Assembly: GCA_026874595.1 (NCBI GenBank) | Contig: CM049313.1 | Coordinates: 42,376,659 to 42,440,658 of the forward strand | Length of the DNA stretch: 64,000 nt | Source: Sipunculus nudus | Taxonomy: Eukaryota > Annelida > Sipuncula > Golfingiida > Sipunculidae | Reading direction: 5' to 3' | In this document: positions 34,501 through 46,971 of the stretch, one piece after another | Layout: each line of letters begins with the position of its first letter | Numbering within the stretch: position 1 is the stretch's first letter | Translations under genes and position numbers: made by a program | The notes under the pieces: model-generated | Seen by the model: the letters and a program-made list of their open reading frames with translations, nothing else | What the model was told of the DNA's origin: nothing | The model's database searches: none

Positions 34501-36594
34501 GTTCCTCCCTGAAGGATGTAACGGCACTCTGACAGCCAGTAAGCTGGTCATAGACTCTCCCATGTCAGAGGGCCGGGATGGCGCTACAAAGTCCCTTGTC
34601 TCTGATGACCCTTATCCCTGGGCCTTATATTGCATGACACAGACCTCATTTATTCTCAAGGGGAATGTTTGAGAACAAGTTTGGGTCCATAAAAACAACC
34701 TGACAACTTTGAAACAAGAGACTCATGAGTCTATAAGCTCAGCTTAAATCCCAATCCATTATTAGTTAAAAAATAACAAACCAGGGACAAACATTTAATG
34801 CTTCAGGTCTGCTTATATTTACCTTGCTAATATTAATTGTGCTCAGGTAAAAATATACTTGTGTATATTAATTTCAGGGAGAGGGTTTTGTTAACCATAT
34901 ATTTAAAATTAATCTTGTCAAAACCTGTAGATTATGTAAAGTATTTCTAGTGACAGAACCTTGCTAGCGGTCTGTCTGGCCAGAGATAGATCACATAGTC
35001 AATCCAGATGCCTCGCCATATTAACACAGATGCAGCGTTGCCGATCAGATGAAACAGGTCCTCGGCTGCCAATTTGAGCAGGAACCGGTCTTCCAACTTC
35101 CGGGAAAGATGTCTCATTGGGAATTGCAGTGGCACCCATATAACATATATTATATAACCTATACCTATACTCCACCAGCTTGACCTCTCAAAATCTCCGG
35201 GGATGAGCAGGTTGTCGGTCAGTGACCATATACCACGCCAGCAGAAACAGTTGAGGACAGGGCAGATCCAATGTGTCCACAAATGGTCTAGCATGTATTT
35301 CTCACGGTCTGAGGGCTACAACACATGTACAGAGCATGTCTTGCCATTTGTCCACAACCCAGCTCCCACATGCGGCTTACTTTTGTAAATGACTACCACC
35401 AGTTCCTTAAGTGACCTACCACTTTAGTTTATCATTTTTTAATTAGATATACGAGCATGTACGGACATTCTCCACCTTTCTTAATCCTGGGTTTTCGTTT
35501 GATTGAAAAAAAAATCCCTTTTAAAGCGTTTCCTTATTATTATTCGTTGCTTCTCGTGATAAGTAACAATATGATATGCCTGATTTATGAGCATATACTG
35601 TGTTGATTAAGAAAAAAGCATTAATGTAGGCTTGGGAGATTGTATTAACTAGCTGGAAAAAGTTAAGAACACATCAATAGCTTATATCCAAAGACCGACT
35701 CAGTGGCATAGTCACAATCATTTCATAAGATTTTTTGAGCATTTGGTTTATTTGGATGGCCATATGATAAGAATTGCATAAATATAAGCAATTGTAGTAA
35801 TTTCTTGCTTGATATACACAGGGCTATAAATAAATCTGATGTCCTCAAATAATGTAGTTAAAGTATGTGAACAAAAAATGTCTAAAGATCAATGGAGATT
35901 TCAGCATTTTACGATAAGTGGAAATAAAGTCCATTATGCAGTCCCTACTAGTATTTATTATAATAAAAACCTGAGAAACGTTTTGAAAGGAAATGCCCGT
36001 GTTGAAAGTAAGTATAAGATAAGAAGGATATTTCATTATATGGACCCTTTATTTTGGATTTTATATGATTTTATATGTGAAGACTTTGCGAAAAACTGCA
36101 CTTACTTTTGCCCTGAATCTGGTTGTACAGGTGAAATAATCTGGTCCGGTATCCACACTACAAGCGAAAGGAGGCCCCCAGATGTTTTTAGATGACCGCA
36201 TCAGAAGAAGAGGTATAAGACCTACCATGATATTTGCAATAGATGATACTAAACCCTTTCCAAAGTAGTGGTCCCATAGCCCCCATGTGCCTCTCCAGAT
36301 ATTAGCGATTCCAAACCCCATTGCATACGTGTGCAGATGGTACACGACAACCCACACGAGCCAGTGACGGCCGTGAAACAGCTCGGTCAGTTTGGGGTGA
36401 ATTATAGCTATGAAATAGAAAATCACGGCTCCCATAAGATAGGAGCACCACCTACTGTACTCTGTGTTGTCCGGGAAAAGACATAAGTCCATGAGACCAA
36501 AAGTTCCTCTCCAATACCCAACAGTCAAGGGGGCTGTCAAAAGCCCCGTAATAATTGAATCTGCTATCATAAGACCTAGGTCTCGACGCCCCAT
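31571..36594 (-). CDS. fusl: Fuseless-like multipass membrane protein, copy B (4 coding exons, 382 aa)
   Basis: Coding exons on the - strand are 36594-36106, 35315-34960, 32662-32500 and 31711-31571, phases 0, 2, 0. Exons 1 and 2 are exactly as long as in copy A (489 and 356 nt); exon 3 is one codon longer. Donors are aaa|gtaagt, aag|gttctg (weak) and gag|gtaagt; acceptors include tgttgtag and tatccgcag. Residue 28 begins WRGTF in place of the first WRGxW; the other three WRG-x-W motifs are intact, and SVIMRGC is the degenerate fifth. The 46-aa tail in exon 4 is highly charged (DEKDEENKLRRYEKED) and unrelated to copy A's tail. Expected to be a plasma-membrane, possibly presynaptic, multipass protein; the role is inferred from the family. 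A TTAA-type MITE lies in intron 2 and a 'ggtggtcttaatagacagg' repeat in intron 3. It converges on copy A and is co-oriented with copy C. Confidence 0.85.
31850..32005. repeat. Short repeat with 'tggtcttaataga.caggt' modules
   Basis: Three variants of 'ggtggtcttaatagacaggtggt' lie in a row in fusl-B intron 3 ('aagtggtcttaataagcagg', 'aggtggtcttaatagacagg', 'ggtggtcttttagacagg'). No ORF. Probably part of a dispersed non-autonomous repeat. Confidence 0.5.
32978..33410. mobile_element. TTAA-flanked MITE in fusl-B intron 2
   Basis: The ends are inverted: 'aggtacccaatcacct' on the left and, reversed, 'agggacccaatcacct' on the right. TTAA occurs at both borders (32974-32977 and 33411-33414), as for piggyBac- or Kolobok-type insertions. 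Length is 433 bp with no transposase. A related end, 'agataggtgattggaccctt', lies at about 37325-37345. Confidence 0.75.
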
Positions 36595-36632
36595 GATGAA
36601 CGTTGATCCTGTTTAACTCAAATATCGTCTAG

Positions 36633-36639
36633 TTTTATA
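36633..36639 (-). promoter_or_regulatory. Candidate TATA box of fusl-B
   Basis: TATAAAA on the - strand sits 39-45 bases before the fusl-B ATG, predicting a very short 5' leader of about 10-15 bases. A longer leader from an upstream non-coding exon, as proposed for copy A, cannot be excluded. Confidence 0.3.
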
Positions 36640-39544
36640 CTTTATGAGCGCGAGAGCTGAACATGCAACCTCCGAAGATGAAAATGCTAAAGGCTGTATC
36701 AGTGATGCTGCATGTTTAATGCACATGATAAAGTCACGTTGTCTGTTATAAGTTTCGTCTTAAACCAGGCCTTTGAAACCAAATTTATTGCTCTTCAATA
36801 AATTTACTTGTAAAAGAAATGCATTGTATACAAGGGTATACAGGAGTATTTTTTACAACACAACGTGTAATAGGAGCTTTGACCTGTCTGTGCAATTGAC
36901 AGGTTTGTGGTTATCAGATTTATTGATTAAAGTGCTTAATTTCTCCTAAAAAATAATTGCATGCGGAATTCTATAACGAACAGTTAGCCACATTCAAAGA
37001 TAAGGCTAGTGATTTGTGAATAGGTTTTTTAAAATACGAAAGATAGCAATATATCCTTAACACATTCGCTTCCAATGACGTGTGTACCCGTCATTTATTA
37101 TGATTCCCCCAGTGCCAAGCACGTGTATACACGTCATTTATTTATAAGCCATTATCAGCTGAAATTCTCATACATTTATCAATAAATTCTGTGTAGATGA
37201 GTAGTAGTCCATTCATAGAATATTCTATGAATTGAAGTATGAAAATGAATTATTTGTCATTCAACAATGCGCTGCATTATTCGAAAGCAGGAAAGATGTG
37301 TAGATGGTGACAAAATCCAAGTCAGATAGGTGATTGGACCCTTTTAAGCCATTTTAATAAAAAAAAATGTCGGAATATATACAGGTTCTTTGTATTCTAC
37401 TAATGATTGTTTTAATTATTTCATGATTAAAATGTTGGTACTAATGTTACAATAATTGGAGCAAGGTTGTTATGAGATCGAAGCAGAGTAGACTTGAATG
37501 GTGTTAAAGTGAACGGGAATCGTATTTAGTTGTTGACAATAATTCAATCGCATTAGACTCTATATTCATATCTGTCCGAACGCATTCAAGGTTCAAACAC
37601 CAGACAAAGGGGTCCTTATTATTATTTTCGTTGCACGAATAAACGAATACGGGTTCCAGAAATGGTGACACTGTGCTGTTAAAAGATTTGAATTATATGA
37701 CGTAGTGATGAAAATTAATTGCCTCAAGGCTGTAAAGAAAAGCAGTGAGAATTGTTAAAGGCCTCCATCTGCCTAGGGCCTGTCCAATTCCTGTCACTCC
37801 TCTCCTAAAAAGCATTCTTATTCAAGTTTAACTGTGCGTATCAAGGCCGCTGAATTCACCTACCCTTCATCATTCGGGTTCAGTATTCACAGTAACACGT
37901 ATAGTAACCAATTTACTGCGGGACCTCTGTACGGGTAATACTGGCGCAAAATGTTTGCAATGGTGTACAATGTCAGCAAGTTTGTACTTTTACTGAGTAT
38001 ATAAAGAAGAAAGTAAGGTATTGTTTATCATGACAATATTATGTTGGAATTCCCAAGCTCGCCTAACCCACAGTTTCAAGTTAGTTATATATAATCCGGT
38101 ACTAGTGCATGGCCAATATGAGTCTCATAAGTAGTTATAATCACGTAAAATTTGAGGTAAATTAATAATAAAAATAATAAAATATTAAGGAATCAACATA
38201 ACCCAAACTATCACTTTGAACATAATAATACTGTTTTTTTACTGTCGTCGGTGCTTTATGGAAAACCGTTTCAAAAGTTTGTATATAATTGATATTATTT
38301 GACACCCTCTGATCTTGAGAGGCCAAGGTGATGTGCTTCATCCAGTAAACAAGGTAATTATCCTGGGACCAGAAATCAGTACAAAATTGCCTTGAGTGTT
38401 ATTACATATTGGTTTCCAACAGTCTTAAAGATTAATTTATTACTGTTGTTGAGAAATGACAGTAACAAATGAAGGAGCATCATACATAATATAATATAGT
38501 TTATCGGCAGATCAGTTCACCTTGATAATGATCTTCTGTTTAGTGAAGTATCATAAAACAAAACAGAGAGAAAATTTATAAAGGTAATTGTATTATGACT
38601 GATGCCATGGTGATCAAAGACTTTATATATGTGATAATCCTTCCAGGGTTGGGGTTACAATAAAATACCTCCGGAGCTCAGGCATCATCATCCCTTTATT
38701 TCGTTAGTTCCGCAGATTTTCTTGTGGTTGATATAAATATGAAAATGATGTATTGATATAAATCTCTCTCTCCTCTCTCTCTCTCTCTGTCTCTCTCTCT
38801 CTCTCTGTATATGTATATATATATATTTGTATATGTATATTTGTACGTGTATACATGTATACGAGCATGTGGTACGAAAGTAATTCGTAAATAAATGCAT
38901 TAAAAAACTTAGTTTAGTTCATTCTACATAAAAATAGAAATGCTCTGGCCAGCCATTTAGCACTTTGCCATCAGTTTTTAAAAAAAGGATGAATTTTTAT
39001 GCCGATTTGCTACGCTTGTACAATTACACAAACACGCAGAAACACCAACACAGACACACATATATACATATACATACATACAAATATAAGTGCAGCCGCA
39101 CTACACATTATGTGATAAATCATAGTGAAACTATAAAATGATAAAATTGTCAACGAGCATATTTAAGTGTATAATTTGAGGAAAAAAAGGCTTGGCACTG
39201 CGGACTCCTGTTTCAGAGTTCAAGTACTATCTATGATAATTTTTTCCTTGGACAATTAAGTTTCCCAAGCTTAGCAAACAGTTAATAAAATATTTAATGG
39301 TTTGACCTGTATGCAAATTGGTAACATTGTGCACTTGCCATTATATCGGTTAAAGATGTGTATTTGTAAGGAATTATCATAAAACTTTTTAAACTTGATT
39401 ATATCTTTTCCATAAGGTAGCGAACCGCGCGTAGCCATTGTCTGCTGTAATCGAATCAAAATAAAATTTCACAGCAAGTAAGGTTTCATACATAAATATG
39501 GACGATAAAGAATTTAAAAATTACTCGTTTGTAAGTGAAACACG

Positions 39545-39690
39545 GGCATTCGGCACGACCTTCCTTTCAAGCCTGCAGAGCGCTCACCCTGGGTTGGGGC
39601 TGATCATGAAATCACTCAAGGCCTCAGCTGAGATTCAAACTTACAATTTCCCGGATTTGAGACCTACGACTATACCAGAGCCACAGAAGC
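39545..39690 (-). mobile_element. Family-1 SINE fragment
   Basis: The reverse complement shows a tRNA-like head ('ttctgtggctctggtatagtc', B-box remnant 'gtttgaatctcagc') and body modules 'ccaacccagggtgagcgctc' and 'tgcaggcttgaaaggaagg', matching the SINE at 8667-9114. The tail is lost. Confidence 0.75.
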
Positions 39691-39699
39691 CGGTAGGGA

Positions 39700-40460
39700 T
39701 CCTTAGGTGAGATATTATATTGGTTAATATTTCTATTGAGTCTCATGAAAATCCATTATATTCCTACCAGGTGACAGCAGTGACACCATCAATTTTGCCT
39801 GGAAGCAAATCAAGGCGAGATAATATATTGGTTTATATTTCTGTTGAGTTTCATCAAAATCCTACACTTTTATGCCAAGGTATCGCACTGTCACTATAAA
39901 GTAGCTTGGTGACCTCTGATCTCGTTTATTATGTGTGAATTTAGCTTATGATTAAACTAGACCTATTTGACCTTTCGGATATGTCACTGAGTATCAGTAA
40001 GGTTAACAGATGGAGCAATAAGCCCATCAAAATCTTTAACGTGATATTTTCATGAACAAAGGTTACCTGTGCCCTTGACCTTTAACCCCCAAATTACTAC
40101 GAAGGATCCTTACCGTATGCAATAAATATTTGAACTATAAAAGCGATAGGGTAAGTGGTTGCCGAGTTATACAGAGTTCACAAAAAACTTTAATCCTGTG
40201 CTAGGTTTAGATCGTTTGATAGCTGTGATAGGTATTGTCATAGTTCATCAGCGTACCAAGTTTTAGTGAAATATATTCATTAGCATAGGAGCAAAGGGCC
40301 TCACTTTATACTATATATATGTGTGTGTAATATGAAAGCTATCGGGTTGAGTTTTGCCCAGTTATATGAATTAACAAAACCTGTAATATGGGGTGTCTAG
40401 GGACGACGCTGACGCCGACGCCAGGATGTATGCTCTTTTGGACTCTTTGGCGAGCTTACA
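39700..40460. repeat. Diverged dispersed repeat
   Basis: The phrase 'gatattatattggtt.atatttct.ttgag' occurs twice (about 39710 and 39818), each followed by 'tcat.aaaatcc'. Later come 'agttatacagagttcacaaaa' and 'gacgctgacgccgacgcc', a combination typical of invertebrate non-autonomous repeats. No coding content. Confidence 0.45.
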
Positions 40461-41230
40461 GAGGAATACATTTTTTTTTTTTTTTTCAAAAGGTTTTCTC
40501 ACCATTTGTTAACTATATGTTCATATGACAAAAATAGCTCTTAAATGATATATAGGAAAATTTTATTCAAGGCACCCTGAGTTTCAGTTTCAAGTGTTTC
40601 ATAAATTGTTATATATAAATTCACATATTACATATGAGATAACGTTCACAAATTAACTAAATTATTAATACCGCTTAAACGAGCATATATACATCTTACT
40701 TATACAATTTTAAGGGAAAATTTGCTTATTTATATAGGGCACAGGGTAATTTCTATCACGTGATGGGACCGTGCCGATCATGAGTCCGGCTCATGGATGC
40801 TCAGTACTGATGTTGTCTACTTGTAAAATGCTGTAATTCACGCGCATCCAGGGAAGCTGCTTCATATTATACCTAACACATTGTCTAGTACGGGATAATA
40901 AACAAGGACAGGTGTGGGGTCTTTATATTATTGCCGCAGTATGAATTATAAGATCGTTTTTTTCAATACAATATCTTCCACAAAGATCTGCTCGATTTGA
41001 AGCTTCATGAGAGGGTTAGACCAGTCATCTTAAAGATATACAAAAACTATATGTTGTCACCAGAAAACTGTGATTTAATTATTGTATATCATGTTCCAGA
41101 AGGGTATAACCAGATGATTGTTGTGATAATTAACTGTACATTTATATGGAGTATCATGTTTAGATACAAGCGTAAAGGTTGGTTAGAGAGCAAGCATGTC
41201 TCGTTTGATGTTAATTTCAGTACAGTTTAA

Positions 41231-44200
41231 TTCCGTGGGAGCCGTCTCTGTTTATCGGTCTTTATAGTGACGAAAGTTTGGTGTAGAGTTCAAAGGATTA
41301 GCACCTGTTTAGTCTCAGGGATTTATTTTTGGTAGCATGTCCATATTCAAATTCGTGTTGTTGTTGATGGTCGGGGGAAAAAGAGTGGTGATTGGCCAGA
41401 GGACGGTCAGGAATAGTGACGTCAGTAAGCAAATATAGTCGTGATGAAAGGGATGTTCGAGACATTTGCCCGATAAGAGTGCCAGGATGGTATAACCTGG
41501 CAATACCTGCAGTAAAGGGGCAGGTCTACGTGCGTTAAGAGTCTAGGCATGTGAAATGTGATGTCTATAAGCGTAGATAGTCAATATCTGAGGAAGGCCA
41601 TGGTGATTTCTCTGTAACGGACATCAAAAGGAGTATTGTATTTTGCTGACGGACTGGTAGTAAGGCAATTACACATGTTATGAGCGCTTCTAGGAACAGA
41701 CCGAGGAATTTATTTTATCGTGTTACTGTAGAGGTACAGGATATAGCTGTGTTGAAACATATTCTGCTAACTAAAACTGGATGATTCTAGGAGACATCAG
41801 CTGTGAAAGACATTGGTTCTTAGTCCAGATTGAATAGTCTGTGCGTGTTGCGTGAACTGTACCTAGAGAGGTAAATAATGGTACTCAAGCGAAGGACTAT
41901 TGATGTTTCGGGTTACTTGTAACTGTGAGTGGACTGACTGTACTTTGTACACAGCCCGAGAGAGCAAAGATATGACCATTGCCAGATTACGATGTCACGT
42001 GTGCGCGATGGTCATGTGATCGTTAGAAGTGTAAATAAAGTAACAGCTCCTTCTTTTGTCTCACGGACTTGGTGCTTATTTCTGTGTTGATTATAGGACG
42101 TTAGTATTATGATTATAAACTTTAATGTGCTGCTTGTGCAATCGAGCAAGCCAGCCTAAGACCACTGAAGTTCAAGCTTATGGTTAGGGCAAAGGATTAT
42201 ATAAAAAGACAAGTAATGTAATTAAGATATATAGCCTACTTTATACTCTGTATGATCAAATTGTATAGGGATATACTGCTCAACTTATTTTAAGTGTGTC
42301 GTATGTTTATGACTTAATATAAGGCTGGCTAAGACATCGCTAATGTCCTGGTTAATTACCAAGATGTGTCCCGATTTTATCCCGATATCACGCCGATGAT
42401 CAGCTGATGTCATATTAGGACAAGTCGGGAAAGGACCAGCGATCTGTGAGCTTCGTCCTAGAGTATTGAAACAATAACATAATGATCATCATCCTGACTC
42501 TCAGTCGTCATATGCATGTAACACAGTATTTGTGTTCTCGATTGTTTCACATGGGTTACCAGGATGAAGCCATTTTCAGTGCTTGATTGTTCAATAATGA
42601 GTCTTAAAGTAATATACATTTAAAGATATAATAAATCCCGAGATCAACTGTTACAGGTGCTCTTTTTATTGTGTGGCACGAGCGTAGCTCGTGTTGTGGC
42701 GCCCTCACCGGGCCGCTTGTTACATTCTCAGTTTAATCCGTACTGGTTGAACTCTCGTTGTCATGCAAGCTTGGGGCTTTCCCGCCTGGCCGAGGTCACG
42801 TGTGGACCCTCATATGTGGAGACACAGCGGTATTCTTCTGGATGATTCCTGTGACGCGTGTTTCCTGTGTATTATGTTAGCTTCTTTAGACTGTTCGAGA
42901 AGTGGAAAATTCTCGGCTTGGCACAACAAGTTATAAAAAGGGGGCTGTGTTTTAAAGCAGAGAGGAGAGAAGATTCCAGCAGACACAGAAGTGTTAATGT
43001 CAGTTTGTGGGACTTGTCCGATTATCCAGTAATTTCAGGGATTCTACTATAACTAACTCTATACAATTTAATGCTGCCTGTCTCAAGTTTACTTTCTGGA
43101 TTGTTACAAGAGCTTCACATTGGCCTGTCATTCTCCGAGAGAATACATTTAAAGAACTTGTCGTTGTGACGGTGGTGGTATCCAGGTACTGTGCACATTG
43201 TTTATTTTACAGTGTGATAGTTTGATTTGTTGTTATACCGCTGTTATATTGTTTAATTGTATTGATTTTAGTGTATTGTAATGTTAGGGTTGTTTTAAGA
43301 ATAAATTATAGTTATTTGTTAAAAAACACTGACTTCTTTATTCATTCCCCTAGACATTTCACGATTCCTAGTGTTTCAGAATCTGATTTTTTTATCTCCA
43401 TTACCAAATTTGTATTTATCACGCATACGTGATCTGTATATATTAGGTTCCGTAACACAACATACTGTGCTGCATACTCATATCAGTCTTACACTATAAA
43501 AGCTGGTATCATGTTTCATGTTTTCAATAAAGCATTTTCCCGCATGATATGATTTGGAAAGAAACATGCTTTTAATGTAGACATATTATGAGATATTTCG
43601 TATTATCTTTTAAAATATGTCATGTTAACGGTAGAAAATTCTTCCAGTTGAAAGAGGTATCCGGAACCCCCTTTTTGTCCACCGCCACAGTCCTTTCCTA
43701 AGGATTTCAGACCATTTTTGCAAACCTGCATGCCCCCCCCCCCAACATTTTCGGACCTGGGGACTATTTTTTTAGGTTTTGTCCTTAGTCCCCCTAGTTT
43801 GAATCGATCCATTTCGTAGATCCCGGATCAGCCCCTGCACAGAATAAAAAGCATGAATCACTTGTGAATGTTCTTTATTTCAGATGAGCCTGTCTGCAAA
43901 GCTCAAGAGTTACGCCTGACCCCGGTGCCAGCAAATTGGGAATAATATCAAATGTTGTAAGGCTGAAACCTTTCAGAGTTTCATGAATCAGTGCCAGCAG
44001 GCGATATATTTGTGTTACCTTTTCAATATAAATTTTCGATAAAAATCATACTATCATGGAACAACGTGATAATATAAGAATTGTTTTTGCTTAACTGGTA
44101 CAACATCATAAAAAACGATATTCTGTCGACATTACATTATTTTATTTTCTTCATAGTAATGTCCAAGGGACTGAAGGTCAAAATCGGTACATTATACTGA

Positions 44201-44939
44201 CATTCAATGAAAATATGCTGGGCCTTAGGGTTAATATTGAAGCGCTTCCCGAGGAACTATCCTAGCTGGCCTGAATGGTAAGATTTATTCTAATGAAATG
44301 CAGTAATGTTCAGCGGTCACGCCATCTGGTTGTGAGAACATAAAACATTCACGTATGGTCATGTTGGCCGGCTCCCTGTATGCCCCAATGTAAATTGCAA
44401 TTTATGGGAGAAAGACATGCAAAATAAATAGCTGTATATGTATTGGACATTGAGAAATTAAGCACTCATGCGAATTGGAAAAAAATGAACCATATTTGTT
44501 AGGACTACTAATGATAAAACCACTGTTACTTTTACAGAAAAATAAAATAATAATATACTAATGTGTAAAATAAAATAATAATAAACTAAGGTGTAGTGAA
44601 ATAATGCTGTTAAATAGCTTGTCCTTTGTACAAATTAAACTAGGGATATCATTGTAAATCATACCTTGCAAAAAAAGTTAAATTATTAGGAAATTCTTGG
44701 ACTGTCATTCTTTTAATTAGGCGCCCGGTATGCGGAAAGCGACCAGAGACACGCGGTAAAATGGAATTCTCGGTGAAGACTTGGATCCGGACACCGCGCG
44801 CGGTATAGCGACCACGGGGCCTGGTTATACCTGGTTCAATTCACCAATGAATGCAGCGTGATGTAGCGAGTTTTGACATTACCAGTCTCATACCGTAGTG
44901 TTTCACACCGGTCCACCCTTCCGCCAGATGTCGTGTCTA
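41231..44939. other. Gene-free stretch with a possible solo LTR
   Basis: No coding exons recognised. The clearest signal is a TATA-to-AATAAA unit at 42650-43380. A C run and 'ggatcagcccctg' at about 43730-43840 resemble the short MITE at 4131-4250. Near 44720-44820, 'ggtatgcggaaagcgacc' and 'cggtatagcgacca' form an imperfect repeat. Confidence 0.45.
42650..43380 (+). other. Possible solo LTR or short transcription unit
   Basis: The segment starts TGTTACAGG, contains a palindrome 'cacgagcgtagctcgtg' (about 42677-42693), a TATA box 'ttataaaaagg' at about 42930, a purine-rich leader and AATAAA near 43300, a layout like U3-R-U5. It ends near 'ctagtgtttca'. No target duplication was confirmed and no ORF is convincing. 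Confidence 0.3.
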
Positions 44940-46782
44940 TGTTGGAGCCCTTTTGCGAATCTGGCCCATCTGCCGATGGGCTTGGCCCATATGAGGATCC
45001 GTTATAGGATCGATACCATGCACTTCCTGGCCCATCTGCAGATGGGCTTGGCCGAATGACCGATTTTAGTTTTTGTAAGTAATACGTTAATTTTATTATT
45101 TTATTATCTTAATGAATTTTGTACTCAGACAAACATTTCTCAGAACTTAAATAAGTTTATTTAAACATACATTTCTATCACAGCCTTAAATCAATAATTT
45201 TACCATCAAAATTACATAGATGTGCATTCAGTGTTACAATAATCTTTTTAATAATTTTATTCATACAATTCATAACTAGACTTTATTGCATGCATGAGAT
45301 GTTATGACGGCATGCATGAAGGTATGACGACATTCTGAATCATTTGCAAAACCCACATGTTCCAGTAGATCCTCACTTCAAGTTCTACGTAAAATCTAAA
45401 GGATTCAAAATCATGGATTTGCCTGCTCTCTGGATGTCCAACACACTTGTTATTCCCTTTCTAAAGCATAGCCTGAAGAGATGAGCAAGTATCTACGGGT
45501 AGTACTTGTGGATAGGCTAACGTCGTTAAGAGAGTTGGACCATGCAGGATATCGAAAGACCTTTGCCCATGAGTTTCATTTATCATGTAAGGTGTATCCG
45601 ATATAAAGTTGGTTGGTCATACCTAAAAGCGTTTACCTTTAAGTGTAATTATAGTGTTAGTGACATCCAAATTAACTAGAAAGCACTCACAGATCACATG
45701 CCTCCGCCACCGCATGTATGCGTTCCCATGCAAGTACAGCCGGTTATATGACATGAAATAGTATATATGGCGTTTTAGACAATAAAAGGTAAAAGCCTAT
45801 CAATATAGTGTCTCATTTAATCCACCGTATTAACATAATTTATTCATTTTATATTATATAGATTTATTTTACATATATGTCTATTGTCCCGAATCCAAAT
45901 AGGGTCTATAAATAAGTTAGAATAGTTCCTAGAAAGCTTCAGCTGAAATTTTTTTTCGATAACAGTGTCCGACACAGACCGAAATTATTAATATGCAAGT
46001 TCTAACTTCGAATTTTGGTAGTTTTATCGTATAAATTTTATCTCTTCATTATTTATCTTCTGGGTATAAAGTATAATCATATTTATTCCAAATGGTTTTG
46101 AAGGAGTCTTGTCACCATATAAATTTTATATATTAATATTGTATATATTAAAACATATTTATATATCAAACATCATGATGATTGCTTGTTTCAGAGATCT
46201 ATTTATTTATCAGTTGTAAATTATAAATTGTGATATATTAAAAATGAAATAAACTTTACTATGAAACTGTAAAATTTCTTAAGTAAAATTGTATGTTACC
46301 ATGGAAGTCACACCTATATGGTAATGTAAATGAGATTTTTTTCACAACAGCTGTAATTACTCTTTAGAGTGAACTTCATAAAAAAACTCTTAACATCACA
46401 CGAATGCAATGTAGATTAATTAAGAATTGTGTGTAAAAAGTTATTAAATAGGGTATTGTAACACTGAATGCACATCTATGTAATTTTGACGATAAAATTA
46501 TTTATGAAAGGCTGTGATAGTGATTTATGTTTCATAAACACATTTAAGTTCTGAGAAAAGTTTGTCTGAGTACAAAAGTCATTAAGATCATTAATAATAA
46601 CGTATTACTAGCAAAAACTAAAATCGGTTGTTGGGCCAAGCCCATGTGCAGATGGGCCAGAAAGTGCATTGGATCAAATGCGTTATTGGGATGCCCATCT
46701 GCAGATGGGCAGCCCAATAGCGGATCCCATTATGGGCCAAGCCCATCGGCAGATTGGCCAGATCCGCGAACGGGCGCCAACA
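44940..46782. mobile_element. TIR DNA element (1,843 bp) with palindromic subterminal motifs, no transposase
   Basis: The left end (tgttggagccc...atctggccc) and right end (inverted: tgttggcgccc...atctggcca) begin inverted repeats that extend about 320-340 bases inwards, for example 'aaaattacatagatgtgc' left against 'gcacatctatgtaatttt' right. TCTA flanks both sides (44936-44939, 46783-46786), a likely 4-bp target duplication. Each end carries perfect or near-perfect palindromes of the form 'cccatctgcagatggg'. The AT-rich centre has no ORF. It lies 185 bp left of the LTR element. Superfamily unassigned. Confidence 0.8.
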
Positions 46783-46971
46783 TCTATATAATAAGCTGCT
46801 GCCATCTGGTAAGATACTGAGACACCAAGCATGCAAAACACGGAGGCATGCCGCATCCTTCGTGCCAACTTCCATATGATTATAAAATACCAATCCCATG
46901 AATGTCAGTGCGCCACTAATGAAGTAACTTGAGCGTTTATACATTGTCTAGTCATTGATGTCTAGTCATAA

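Larger units (their letters stand above)
36640..41230. other. Gene-free stretch upstream of fusl-B
   Basis: No coding exons recognised. It holds two copies of an 'acgtgt.tac.cgtcattta' motif (37078-37145), a MITE end (about 37325-37345), a (CT)n/(TA)n tract (38766-38825), a family-1 SINE fragment (39545-39690), and a repeat-like zone with 'gacgctgacgccgacgccagg' (39700-40460). Confidence 0.5.

Noticed and set aside
35839-36195. 118-codon + strand ORF overlapping fusl-B exon 1 end
   Set aside because: Partly antisense to fusl-B exon 1 and intron 1; no domain, and the - strand exon is supported by two paralogs.
46618-46944. 108-codon - strand ORF
   Set aside because: Mostly the right terminal inverted repeat of the 44940-46782 element; no domain.
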